Positions 8,030-16,099 of a stretch of DNA of 64,000 nucleotides are shown here, one piece after another. A model generated the notes under the pieces. The model was not told where the DNA came from. It saw only the letters and a program-made list of their open reading frames with translations, and ran no database searches. Made by a program: the position numbers and the translations under genes. The first letter of the stretch is position 1; every line of letters starts with the position of its first letter. This DNA comes from Flavobacteriaceae bacterium D16 (lineage in GTDB: Bacteria > Bacteroidota > Bacteroidia > Flavobacteriales > Flavobacteriaceae), in NCBI GenBank assembly GCA_021295155.1, contig JAJTJC010000036.1:248001-312000 (forward strand), given 5' to 3'.

Positions 8030-9610
8030 CTAAGTATTGCCAAGCAATACCTGATCAAAATCGATTCCATCAATGGGTATTAGTCGCTGTTCAGCAGGAT
8101 CCCAATCAATCCTCCTGCCCAGTTTATAGGATAATCCAGCCATATGGGCTGAAATTGCCTCATCAAAACCCTCATCAATGCCACAACTTAGTTTTCCTCC
8201 GTTACGGGTAGCACTCAGCCACTCCCGTAAATGCAGGAATGTAGAATCTACCCTTTTGCCGTTAATATAGGTCCACATCAGGCCCTTATCAGCGAAGTAT
8301 TGGGAAGTTGCAGAAGATACTGCATCGGGCGCACTGGCGGCTGGATCGTACTGGTATATGGGCACCTGAGGCTTCATTTTTTCTGCCTCTATCATTTCGG
8401 CATATTTGGTAGAACCGGCTTCTGGCCATATGGTGAGACGGTTGCCCAATTCCATGGTGGCATCATGCCCCATGAGAATGGTTGGTCTGCTGAAGCCATT
8501 TCCCAGGGTAGCGCTATAGACAAAAGTCATTCCCTTTTCCTTGCCTTTTACCTGGCTGCTTCCTTTACTAAAATCTGAAAACTCCATGTTTACCTGGAGT
8601 ACATCTGGAACATTCCTGCCATCATTATGGGTATAAACACCTCCAGAAGCCATTACGCTATTGGGGATACCCATATTCAGCACACAATTCAGACGGTCAT
8701 AATCGTGGGTTAGTAAGTCCCCGGAAAGACCGGAACCATAGGCCCACCATTTCCTCCACCGGAAGAAATGATTTTTATTGAAGGGTATCTTTGGAGCGCT
8801 GCCCAGGAATAAATCCCAATCAATGGTATTTTCATTAGCCTGCTCATGAATATCGTAATTCCAGGCACCGTTATCATCATTCCTGTTGGTATTGGTTTGA
8901 ATCAGGGAAACATGACCCAGGATCCCTTTGTCCACGATATCCTGAGCTGTTTGGAAACTCAGAGTCTGCCGGTGCTGGTGACCCACCATCAACAATGCTT
9001 TGGATTGGCGTGCCGCCTCCCTCAAACGATAGGTCTCCTCAATGGTATGGGTCATCGGTTTCTCCACATAGGCGTGTACCCCATTTTCAAGTGCATCAAT
9101 GGCCATAGGTGCGTGCCAGTGGTCAGGGGTGGCAATAATAACCGCATCCACTTCCCCGCTGCGGATCATATCCTGATGGGTTATAAATCGCTTCAGTGGC
9201 TTATCCGGATTTAACTTCCTTGCTTGTTCGGCCCGTATATCAAACACATCACATACGGCAACCAGGTCTACATTCAGTTTGTCCTGTTCTAGAAAGTCCT
9301 GAAGACGATTGTCTTTCGGATCTTCTTCATGTGCCAGCTGCATCGCCTCTTTCCACTCCTCTGTTGCATAGCCCAATGCCCTGCACAATTGTTCCCCACG
9401 TATACCAAAACCTATAATTCCCACGCGAATAGGATCACCACTGATTGCCTTTACTGCACTTGGCAGGGATGGTTGAATATTGAGTTGCTCGAGAATAGCA
9501 GAACGCTCCTTTCTTTTGGAGACGGCATTTGCTGCCCCTGCCCACCAAACTGCCCCGAGTATAGGAATTCCTCCCAAACCTTTGAGGGCATCTCTTCTAG
9601 TCCATTTCAT
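8030..9610 (-). CDS. Gfo/Idh/MocA-family oxidoreductase with Tat-type leader
   Basis: A 526-residue NAD(P)-dependent oxidoreductase of the Gfo/Idh/MocA family, usually acting on sugars or inositols. A twin-arginine leader starts the protein (TRRDALKGLGGIP followed by a hydrophobic stretch ending near AANA), so export to the periplasm in folded form is expected. The Rossmann motif is at about residues 63-69 (VGIIGFGIRG), and the EKP signature (YVEKPMTH) with its catalytic-type lysine is near 182. The C-terminal half forms the substrate domain. It overlaps the upstream doxX gene by one base (TAATG), so translation is coupled. Substrate cannot be told from sequence. The pair is preceded by a Crp/Fnr-like site. 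Confidence 0.88.
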   Translation of the reverse strand: MKWTRRDALKGLGGIPILGAVWWAGAANAVSKRKERSAILEQLNIQPSLPSAVKAISGDPIRVGIIGFGIRGEQLCRALGYATEEWKEAMQLAHEEDPKDNRLQDFLEQDKLNVDLVAVCDVFDIRAEQARKLNPDKPLKRFITHQDMIRSGEVDAVIIATPDHWHAPMAIDALENGVHAYVEKPMTHTIEETYRLREAARQSKALLMVGHQHRQTLSFQTAQDIVDKGILGHVSLIQTNTNRNDDNGAWNYDIHEQANENTIDWDLFLGSAPKIPFNKNHFFRWRKWWAYGSGLSGDLLTHDYDRLNCVLNMGIPNSVMASGGVYTHNDGRNVPDVLQVNMEFSDFSKGSSQVKGKEKGMTFVYSATLGNGFSRPTILMGHDATMELGNRLTIWPEAGSTKYAEMIEAEKMKPQVPIYQYDPAASAPDAVSSATSQYFADKGLMWTYINGKRVDSTFLHLREWLSATRNGGKLSCGIDEGFDEAISAHMAGLSYKLGRRIDWDPAEQRLIPIDGIDFDQVLLGNT

Positions 9611-10101
9611 TACGCTTCGGTTTTAGTTAGTGACTTATTCCGATTCCAGATAGTAGCCAGGCCAAAGAGTTTAGCCGTTGGGTGCTGAAGCACTATCAAA
9701 CATCCCGCCAGTTCAATGAGGTTCTTATTGACAAACCAGTAACTACCTTCTACATTTACCTGTTGTAACCAGGGAAATGGTGGATGAGCGAGATAATACA
9801 GGGCCAATAGCAATATCCCTACCCATGCCCCCCATTTTTCAAAGATTCCCAGGGTAAGGGTAATCCCTACAAACATAAGTGCTATCCAATTCAGGTTGTC
9901 TGCCCAAACCAAAAAAGGTTCTGAACTAAGCGTTAAAAAGATGGGTTTAAAGGGTCCCTGTGCAGTGGCCAGATACCCAAAGGAAGTCCAGTCCGGGTTA
10001 TAAAGCTTAATGACACCTTCGTAAAGAAAGTGCCAGCCAATTAAAACTCTCATGAGAACTATGCTATGCTTTAGTTCCCACCTGATTTTAGATCCTGACA
10101 T
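9610..10101 (-). CDS. DoxX family membrane protein
   Basis: A 163-residue integral membrane protein with about four helices. The N-terminal block LKHSIVLMRVLIGWHFLYEGVIKL is typical of the DoxX family, whose members are related to a subunit of the archaeal terminal quinol oxidase but often have unknown roles in bacteria. It is the first gene of a two-gene operon with the Tat-exported Gfo/Idh/MocA oxidoreductase; the pairing suggests the membrane protein may pass electrons from, or anchor, the periplasmic dehydrogenase, which is inference. Its promoter carries the same operator-box arrangement as nifJ and rnf, consistent with oxygen or redox control. Confidence 0.85.
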   Translation of the reverse strand: MSGSKIRWELKHSIVLMRVLIGWHFLYEGVIKLYNPDWTSFGYLATAQGPFKPIFLTLSSEPFLVWADNLNWIALMFVGITLTLGIFEKWGAWVGILLLALYYLAHPPFPWLQQVNVEGSYWFVNKNLIELAGCLIVLQHPTAKLFGLATIWNRNKSLTKTEA

Positions 10102-10175
10102 ATGAATAGAATTTATAATTGTTCATTCGTTACGGTACTTTTAAGGGCACATATTTTCATCCAAAATAAACCTCC

Positions 10176-10218
10176 CAAAACTAGTCCTGAATCATCAGGA
10201 CATTTATGATATTTATCA
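10176..10218 (-). promoter_or_regulatory. Crp/Fnr-like operator plus perfect -7 box for doxX
   Basis: The palindrome TGATATTTATCA (10207-10218) is centred exactly 29.5 nt before TAGTTTTG on the minus strand (10183 down to 10176), which matches TAnnTTTG in full. Predicted transcription start is near 10172, giving a leader of about 70 nt before doxX. This copy is a perfectly symmetric TGATA-TATCA site. Confidence 0.75.
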
Positions 10219-10255
10219 GGGTTTAAACACCATCCTGAACCCTTTCTGCGGCATT

Positions 10256-11524
10256 TTATACCCGTGATGCCAATTCTTTCATTACGCTGATAAAGCGGTC
10301 CAGTTCATCTGTTGTGGTATAGACATTGGGGGTTATGCGACATCCCTGAACATTGGCATAATCAATGGCCACAGTAAAAACTTTGAATTCATCTAATAGG
10401 GTTTTGGCAAGGTCAGCAGGTTTCATGTGGGTAATCCCAACGTTGGCTATACCACAACTCCTACTGGCTTCCACGGGGGTGTTTATCTGTATATTTTTGA
10501 TTCCCCTTAAGGCCTCACTCCAGTATCGCTGCAAAAATCGCAGACGTTTTTCTTTTCGCTCCAACCCTATCATTTCCAGGTAATCAATAGCATTGTCAAT
10601 TGCCAGATCTGTATGTACGGGGTGGGTCCCTGTATGGTTTAATCTGCCTATATCACCCGAATCCCTCTTGTGCTCAGCCAATAGTGGCCAGATTTTAGGA
10701 ATATGATCCTTCTTTACATACAACAGCCCTGCCCCCAAAGGAGTGCTGAGCCATTTATGCAGACTGGAACCATAGTAATCGCATTCCAAACTGGGTATAT
10801 CTACCTTAAATTGGCCAATACAGTGCGCTCCGTCAACCATGACCTCCACCCCATATCGATGCGCCATTTGGCAAATCTTCCGAATGGGCATGATCTGTCC
10901 TGTGATATTGATCATATGGCAAACCATGATCAATTTAGTTCTTGGAGTGATTTGTTCCTCGTACAGGGATACCAATTCTTCATCAGATTTGGGATGGTTT
11001 GGGATGGAAATCTCTTTATTTACCACTCCAAAGCGTTTAGCCATCTGTTGGAAATGCATACGCATAGCGCCATAATCCTGAATGGCATAGATAGCTTCAT
11101 CTCCCGATTTCCAGGGTATTCCACCTATGATCATATCCAATGATTCCGTGGTATTTCGTGTGATGATTACTTCTTCAGAATTACAACCTACCAGACTGGC
11201 AAGACGGGATGTAATACGCTTCTTATTGTCCCATTGCACCGTTCGCATATAGTACGAACCCTGGTAATTAACTTCCTGCACATGCTCCCAGAACTTTTGC
11301 AAAGTGGGTGTAGGGGCTATATTATAATAGCCGTTTTCAAGATTTATATAGTCTGGTTTGAGCGCGTAATCCTGTCGGATTCTTTTCCAGAATTCGTCCT
11401 CATCAGGAATATCGTAGGAACCTGGATTGACAGATTCCGATGCCAGGGAAGACATTGGGGTAGCCAGAAATGGGGAAAGCAGAGCCCCCTGTCCTAATCG
11501 TTTCAGAAAATCCCTTTTTTTCAT
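10256..11524 (-). CDS. Class V aminotransferase-fold PLP enzyme with export leader
   Basis: A 422-residue fold-type I PLP enzyme of the class V aminotransferase/isopenicillin-N-epimerase branch. The PLP lysine is K257 in SSLHKWLS, and the cofactor-contacting DGAH is at 231-234. The first 30 residues (KKRDFLKRLGQGALLSPFL, then SSLAS) resemble a Tat-like leader with a KR instead of an RR pair, so periplasmic location is likely but not certain. CefD-like homologues may act as epimerases, cysteine-desulfurase-like enzymes or aminotransferases; sequence alone does not decide. It is divergent from the gntP-ridA-D-TA-dipeptidase operon, so a shared role in amino acid or D-amino acid handling is possible. 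Confidence 0.8.
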   Translation of the reverse strand: MKKRDFLKRLGQGALLSPFLATPMSSLASESVNPGSYDIPDEDEFWKRIRQDYALKPDYINLENGYYNIAPTPTLQKFWEHVQEVNYQGSYYMRTVQWDNKKRITSRLASLVGCNSEEVIITRNTTESLDMIIGGIPWKSGDEAIYAIQDYGAMRMHFQQMAKRFGVVNKEISIPNHPKSDEELVSLYEEQITPRTKLIMVCHMINITGQIMPIRKICQMAHRYGVEVMVDGAHCIGQFKVDIPSLECDYYGSSLHKWLSTPLGAGLLYVKKDHIPKIWPLLAEHKRDSGDIGRLNHTGTHPVHTDLAIDNAIDYLEMIGLERKEKRLRFLQRYWSEALRGIKNIQINTPVEASRSCGIANVGITHMKPADLAKTLLDEFKVFTVAIDYANVQGCRITPNVYTTTDELDRFISVMKELASRV

Positions 11525-11629
11525 ACACGAAACCTAATCCTCTACAAGATAAAAAATGTATGGTATTCCGTATGCTTCAAAATGGTATATTTAATTCCAA
11601 TTAAGCACTAACCTAACGAAAGTAGCTAA

Positions 11630-12946
11630 ATGCCATTATTAATAGTCATTCTGGGGATCTTACTCCTTTTTGTCCTCATTGCCCGCTTTAAACTTAATGC
11701 CTTCATTGCCTTTACCCTGGTTTCCCTTTTGGTTGGAATTGCAGAGGGTATGCCACTACTTGAAGTGGTTGATGCTATTCAAAAAGGTATAGGGGATACC
11801 CTGGGATATTTGATACTAATCCTGGGATTTGGGGCCATGTTGGGCAAGTTGGTCGCAGACAGTGGCGCCGCACAACGAATTACCACCCAATTAATCTCAA
11901 AATTTGGTAAGCGAAATATCCAGTGGGCTGTGGTTTTAACCGGATTTATCGTGGGAATCCCCATGTTCTACACTGTAGGGTTTGTTATTTTAGTACCCCT
12001 GGTCTTTACCGTAGCCGCCTCAACCCGCCTCCCGTTGATCTATGTAGGCCTGCCCATGCTTGCCTCCCTTTCGGTTACCCATGGATATCTCCCACCCCAT
12101 CCTGCCCCAACGGCAATCACGGCCATGTTTAATGCCGATCTGGGAAAAACACTTTTATACGGCATTGTGATAGCCATTCCTGCCATAATTGTAGCTGGAC
12201 CTTTATTTTCCAGGACACTCAAGAATTTACCAGCAGCCCCGCTTAAAGAATTTGTAAATCCAAGGGTCCTGACCGATGAAGAAATGCCCGGAACCGGTAT
12301 CAGTATTTTTACTGCATTACTACCCGTGATTCTTATATCCCTGGCTACGATAATGGAAATGCTATTACCTGCTGAATCTCAGATACTCAAGGGCATTCAG
12401 TTTGTAGGGGACCCTGTAATTGCGATGTTGGTTTCAGTTCTCGTAGCCCTCTATACCCTGGGGCTTGCAAGAGGGAAGAAAATGAAGGAAGTCATGGACT
12501 CTGTGGGTAATTCCATTTCCGGGATTACTATGGTTTTACTGATAATTGCCGGTGCCGGCGCTTTAAAACAAGTACTGGTAGATAGCGGGGTAAGCGAATA
12601 TATCGCTGATCTTTTAAGTGGATCTTCACTTTCACCTCTTTTCCTGGCCTGGTTGATCGCCACCGTGCTTCGCGTTTGCGTAGGATCTGCCACTGTGGCC
12701 GGATTAACTGCTGCGGGAATTGTAGCTCCGCTTGTAAACGCTCCAGGGGTAAGCCCTGAGCTCATGGTATTGGCTATAGGTTCCGGGAGTTTGATGCTTT
12801 CTCATGTAAATGATGGGGGTTTTTGGTTATTTAAGGAATATTTCAGTCTTTCAGTAAAAGACACCCTCAGAAGCTGGACCATTATGGAAACTACGGTGGG
12901 TATAATGGGACTTATTGGAGTCTTAATTCTAAATACAATCATTTAA
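11630..12946 (+). CDS. GntP-family permease (gluconate/D-serine type)
   Basis: A 438-residue inner-membrane symporter of the GntP family, with about 12-14 hydrophobic helices and typical blocks such as ILGFGAMLGKLVADSGAAQRI, VGIPMFYTVGFVILVPLVF and VTHGYLPPHPAPTAI. Characterised members carry gluconate, idonate or D-serine (DsdX). It heads a tight operon: ridA starts after 10 bp, then the D-threonine aldolase/D-serine dehydratase-type enzyme and a dipeptidase. That context favours D-serine or another D-amino acid over gluconate, since no gluconate kinase or dehydratase is present; this is inference. A clear promoter was not identified. Confidence 0.85.
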   Translation: MPLLIVILGILLLFVLIARFKLNAFIAFTLVSLLVGIAEGMPLLEVVDAIQKGIGDTLGYLILILGFGAMLGKLVADSGAAQRITTQLISKFGKRNIQWAVVLTGFIVGIPMFYTVGFVILVPLVFTVAASTRLPLIYVGLPMLASLSVTHGYLPPHPAPTAITAMFNADLGKTLLYGIVIAIPAIIVAGPLFSRTLKNLPAAPLKEFVNPRVLTDEEMPGTGISIFTALLPVILISLATIMEMLLPAESQILKGIQFVGDPVIAMLVSVLVALYTLGLARGKKMKEVMDSVGNSISGITMVLLIIAGAGALKQVLVDSGVSEYIADLLSGSSLSPLFLAWLIATVLRVCVGSATVAGLTAAGIVAPLVNAPGVSPELMVLAIGSGSLMLSHVNDGGFWLFKEYFSLSVKDTLRSWTIMETTVGIMGLIGVLILNTII

Positions 12947-12956
12947 AACTAAATCT

Positions 12957-13424
12957 ATGAATACACCTCCTCCATCACAAAGAATTGCCTCCTTGGGGCT
13001 TGTTTTACCTCCCGCCCCTCCACCTGCCGGATTGTATAAACCTGTGCTGGTAATTGACAATTTCCTTTATGTTTCCGGACAGGGGCCTATGAATTCAGAT
13101 GGTACGTATATGTCCGGTCGCGTAGGAGACAATATGAACCTCAGTCAGGCTAAACTGGCTGCAGAACAGGTAGGGCTAACCATGCTATCTACAATTAAAA
13201 CCCATTTTGGAGATATAGACCGGATTAAGCGCCTTGTCAAAACCCTGGGCATGGTCAATTCAACGCCGGATTTTGATCAACAACCCCTTGTTATTAATGG
13301 CTTTAGCGAATTAATGGCTGATGTCTTTGGAACGGACATGGGCGTAGGGGTCCGGAGTGCCGTGGGTATGATATTACCCGGAAATGTGCCCGTTGAAATT
13401 GAAGCCATGTTCGAGCTACATTAA
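12957..13424 (+). CDS. RidA family protein (enamine/imine deaminase type)
   Basis: A 155-residue member of the YjgF/YER057c/UK114 (RidA) family, slightly longer than the usual 125-130. RidA proteins hydrolyse reactive enamines and imines such as 2-aminoacrylate released by PLP-dependent serine/threonine dehydratases. The signature start of the fold (PVLVIDNFLYVSGQGP) and the C-terminal VPVEIEAMFELH are present; the arginine (R118-type position) lies in GVRSAVGM. Its place between a GntP permease and a D-serine-dehydratase-like enzyme fits this detoxifying role. The next gene starts 12 bp downstream. Confidence 0.85.
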   Translation: MNTPPPSQRIASLGLVLPPAPPPAGLYKPVLVIDNFLYVSGQGPMNSDGTYMSGRVGDNMNLSQAKLAAEQVGLTMLSTIKTHFGDIDRIKRLVKTLGMVNSTPDFDQQPLVINGFSELMADVFGTDMGVGVRSAVGMILPGNVPVEIEAMFELH

Positions 13425-13436
13425 AGTACAATCCTA

Positions 13437-14549
13437 ATGGAACCCAAGAACTGGTACAAGCTTTTAGATACAGATCAACTGTTAACCCCTTGTTTGTTGG
13501 TCTATCCGGATCGAATCCGGAAAAATATAGAGCGAATGATCGAAATTGCAGGAGACCCCTCGCGATTGCGCCCACATATCAAAACTCATAAAACGGGAGA
13601 AATCATACACATGCAAATGGAATTGGGAATTAACCAATTCAAGTGTGCCACCATTGCCGAAGCCGAACTTCTGGGTAGCTGTAACGCCAGGGATGTACTC
13701 CTTGCCATGCAGCCGGTAGGTTATAACATAGTGCGATTGTTTAACCTCATTGAATCCTTCCCCAAGACTCGCTTTTCCACCCTTGTAGATGACCCGCAAA
13801 TCCTGGAACAACTGAACAAAGAGGCTGCTAAACGTGATATTAACTTGCACATCTATCTGGATTTAAATACAGGTATGAACAGGACAGGTATTATACCGGG
13901 AGAAAAAGCCCTGGAATTATATCGATTGGTCTGGGAAGCAAAAAACCTGGAAGCCGACGGCTTGCACGCTTATGATGGACACATACGCAATACTGATTTT
14001 GAAGAGCGAAAAATTGTCTGTAAAAAGGCTTTTGAATCAGTGGAGAAGTTAAAAGCGGATATTGAAAATTCAGGGATGTCAGTGAATCATATAATTGCAG
14101 GGGGGTCCCCCTCTTTTCCGGTACACGCGCTGAATCCGGAAGTAATTACCAGCCCGGGAACCACCTTACTTTGGGATGCGCGTTATGAAGCCTTATTTCC
14201 AGAGATGAAGATGCTTACAGCCGCAGTCTTATATTCTAGGGTTATCAGCAAGCCTGCTCCAAATATAATTTGCCTGGATTTGGGCCATAAGGCACTGGCT
14301 CCCGAAATGCCTTTTCCGAGAGTAGAATTATTGGGAGTTGAAAACTGTAAACAAGTTAGCCAGAGTGAAGAACATCTTGTTTTGGAATGCACGGAAACCA
14401 ATAACCTGGATGTTGGAGATGCCGTATATGCCATTCCAATGCATATATGCCCTACAGTGGCCAAATACCGTAATTTGATTACAGTAGTTAACAGCAAAGT
14501 AACTGGGACATGGGAGGTAGCCGCCCGTGACCACCAAATAACCATATAA
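13437..14549 (+). CDS. D-threonine aldolase/D-serine dehydratase-like PLP enzyme
   Basis: A 370-residue fold-type III PLP enzyme (alanine-racemase-like barrel). The PLP lysine is K49 in RPHIKTHK. The C-terminal beta domain carries a metal-site pair H336-x-C338 (PMHICPT). From memory of the family, eukaryotic-type D-serine dehydratases bind zinc with His and Cys in this position, whereas D-threonine aldolases use His and Asp. The His-x-Cys pair and the neighbouring RidA gene therefore favour D-serine (or 3-hydroxy-D-amino acid) dehydration, giving an unstable enamine that RidA would clear. Identity as this fold is clear; the reaction is inference. It is cotranscribed with gntP and ridA upstream and the dipeptidase downstream. 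Confidence 0.85.
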   Translation: MEPKNWYKLLDTDQLLTPCLLVYPDRIRKNIERMIEIAGDPSRLRPHIKTHKTGEIIHMQMELGINQFKCATIAEAELLGSCNARDVLLAMQPVGYNIVRLFNLIESFPKTRFSTLVDDPQILEQLNKEAAKRDINLHIYLDLNTGMNRTGIIPGEKALELYRLVWEAKNLEADGLHAYDGHIRNTDFEERKIVCKKAFESVEKLKADIENSGMSVNHIIAGGSPSFPVHALNPEVITSPGTTLLWDARYEALFPEMKMLTAAVLYSRVISKPAPNIICLDLGHKALAPEMPFPRVELLGVENCKQVSQSEEHLVLECTETNNLDVGDAVYAIPMHICPTVAKYRNLITVVNSKVTGTWEVAARDHQITI

Positions 14550-14557
14550 GAAAGCCG

Positions 14558-15628
14558 TTGTTTGTATTTGATGCACATCTCGATCTGGCCATGAATGCCA
14601 TGGAATGGAACCGCGACCTCAGGCGGCCAGTAAACGCTATACGGGAACGGGAAGCCCATCTGAAGGATAAACCTGACCGGGGAAAAAATACCGTTTCCTT
14701 CCAGGCCATGAGAGAAGGAAATATCGGACTTTGTATGGCTACCCAAATTGCCCGTTATGTGAAGGAGGGAAATAACTTAACAGGATGGCATTCACCAGAA
14801 CAGGCCTGGGCACAAACCCAGGGTCAATTATCCTGGTACCGGGCCATGGAAGCTCAGGGTGAAATGATGCAAATCAGTACCCTTGAGCAATTGGAAAAAC
14901 ACCTGGAATTATGGTCAACCCCTTCAGACTCCAAAAAACCCATTGGGTACATCCTTACACTCGAAGGTGCAGATTCCATTGTAAATTTTGACTATTTAGA
15001 AAAGGCTTACCAGCAAGGATTACGAGCGATTGGACCGGCTCATTACGGACCGGGGACCTATGCTCAGGGGACGAATGCATCCGGGGGCATTGGGAATAAA
15101 GGCAAGGCTTTGCTAAGGGAAATGGAGCGGCTTAATATAATCCTGGATGCCACCCATTTATGTGATGAGAGTTTCTGGGAAGCTCTTGAAAACTTCAATG
15201 GTCCTGTTTGGGCCAGCCATAACAATTGCCGTTCCCTGGTTGCACACCCAAGACAGTTTTCAGATGATCAGATTAAGGCCCTGATCCAGAGGGGTGCCGT
15301 AATTGGCAATGCCCTGGATGCCTGGATGCTTGTCCCCGGTTGGAAGAAAGGGGTTTCCATGCCAGAGGAAATGGGTGCCGATATTAATTCTGCTATAAAC
15401 CATATAGACCATATCTGCCAGCTTGCAGGGAATGCCTTACATGTGGGTATAGGAACCGATTTGGATGGTGGTTTCGGGAAGGAGCAAGGTCCGGCGGATG
15501 TGGACACTATTGCCGACTTACAAAAGTTTCTTCCCTTGCTAAAAGAGCGTGGCTATTCCCTCGCGGACATTGAAAACATCATGCATGGTAACTTCCTCCG
15601 TTTTCTTCGTAAGGCCTGGAAAAAGTAA
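14558..15628 (+). CDS. Membrane dipeptidase-like M19 peptidase
   Basis: A 356-residue zinc dipeptidase of family M19 (renal dipeptidase type), which cleaves dipeptides, often with D-residues at the C-terminal position. The N-terminal metal motif FDAHLD (H-x-D), the bridging glutamate in LTLEGADS, ATHLCDES and the ASHNNCR block are all present. The only usable start is TTG 14558: the next ATG would remove the metal-binding HxD, and the frame is closed by a TGA 30 bp upstream. No signal peptide is seen, so it is probably cytosolic. As the last gene of the GntP-RidA-D-TA operon it could release D-amino acids from imported dipeptides. Confidence 0.87.
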   Translation: MFVFDAHLDLAMNAMEWNRDLRRPVNAIREREAHLKDKPDRGKNTVSFQAMREGNIGLCMATQIARYVKEGNNLTGWHSPEQAWAQTQGQLSWYRAMEAQGEMMQISTLEQLEKHLELWSTPSDSKKPIGYILTLEGADSIVNFDYLEKAYQQGLRAIGPAHYGPGTYAQGTNASGGIGNKGKALLREMERLNIILDATHLCDESFWEALENFNGPVWASHNNCRSLVAHPRQFSDDQIKALIQRGAVIGNALDAWMLVPGWKKGVSMPEEMGADINSAINHIDHICQLAGNALHVGIGTDLDGGFGKEQGPADVDTIADLQKFLPLLKERGYSLADIENIMHGNFLRFLRKAWKK

Positions 15629-15655
15629 ATCCTTCCCCAATGGGAAGGATTTTTA
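15628..15655 (+). terminator. Terminator of the gntP operon
   Basis: A 10-bp perfect stem (15628-15637 with 15642-15651, loop CAAT) is followed by a T run. It begins in the stop codon of the dipeptidase gene and ends the four-gene operon. Confidence 0.88.
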
Positions 15656-15674
15656 GCTTATCAGAACGACATAC

Positions 15675-16049
15675 CTATCGGATTATCCGTTCCTCCCTGA
15701 GGAAGGCATCCAGGCTATCTGCAATATTGAAACACCTGCTTTGGCTTTCCGTTCCTTTGCAGAAACGAGATTCTACATGTACATCACATTCAAAACCGGC
15801 AAGGTTTACCTTTTCGAAATGTGAATTAATGCTCCTGCACTTTTGGTAAAGCTCATCGATGCCTGCCCCCTCGGGAGGGTTAACATCTTTAGTTAAGAGG
15901 TATCCTTTAAGGAAATTGGATATCGCTTCCTGTGCGTTTTTACATACCACTGGAGCCACTACGTCTTCCTCAGGACGGCATAATTCATCATTTGCCTCTC
16001 TTAATTTATTAATGGCCTTGTCAAAAAGTGCTGGAGCATCAGTTTCCAT
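15675..16049 (-). CDS. Small helical HEPN-like protein downstream of nifJ
   Basis: A 124-residue, mostly helical cytosolic protein with six or seven cysteines. Length, the block NAQEAISNFLKGYLL and the later RSINSH (R-x4-H) resemble HEPN-domain proteins, where R-x4-6-H is the RNase or nucleotide-binding signature. The resemblance is by eye and not certain. It lies 50 bp downstream of the pyruvate:ferredoxin oxidoreductase gene on the same strand, with no terminator recognised between them, so it is probably cotranscribed. The link to PFOR could be accidental; no toxin, antitoxin or nucleotidyltransferase partner is adjacent. Confidence 0.6.
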   Translation of the reverse strand: METDAPALFDKAINKLREANDELCRPEEDVVAPVVCKNAQEAISNFLKGYLLTKDVNPPEGAGIDELYQKCRSINSHFEKVNLAGFECDVHVESRFCKGTESQSRCFNIADSLDAFLREERIIR

Positions 16050-16099
16050 ACCACTTGTTTAATTTAATGCTATTATCAATTTAATCAATAACGCTTGTT

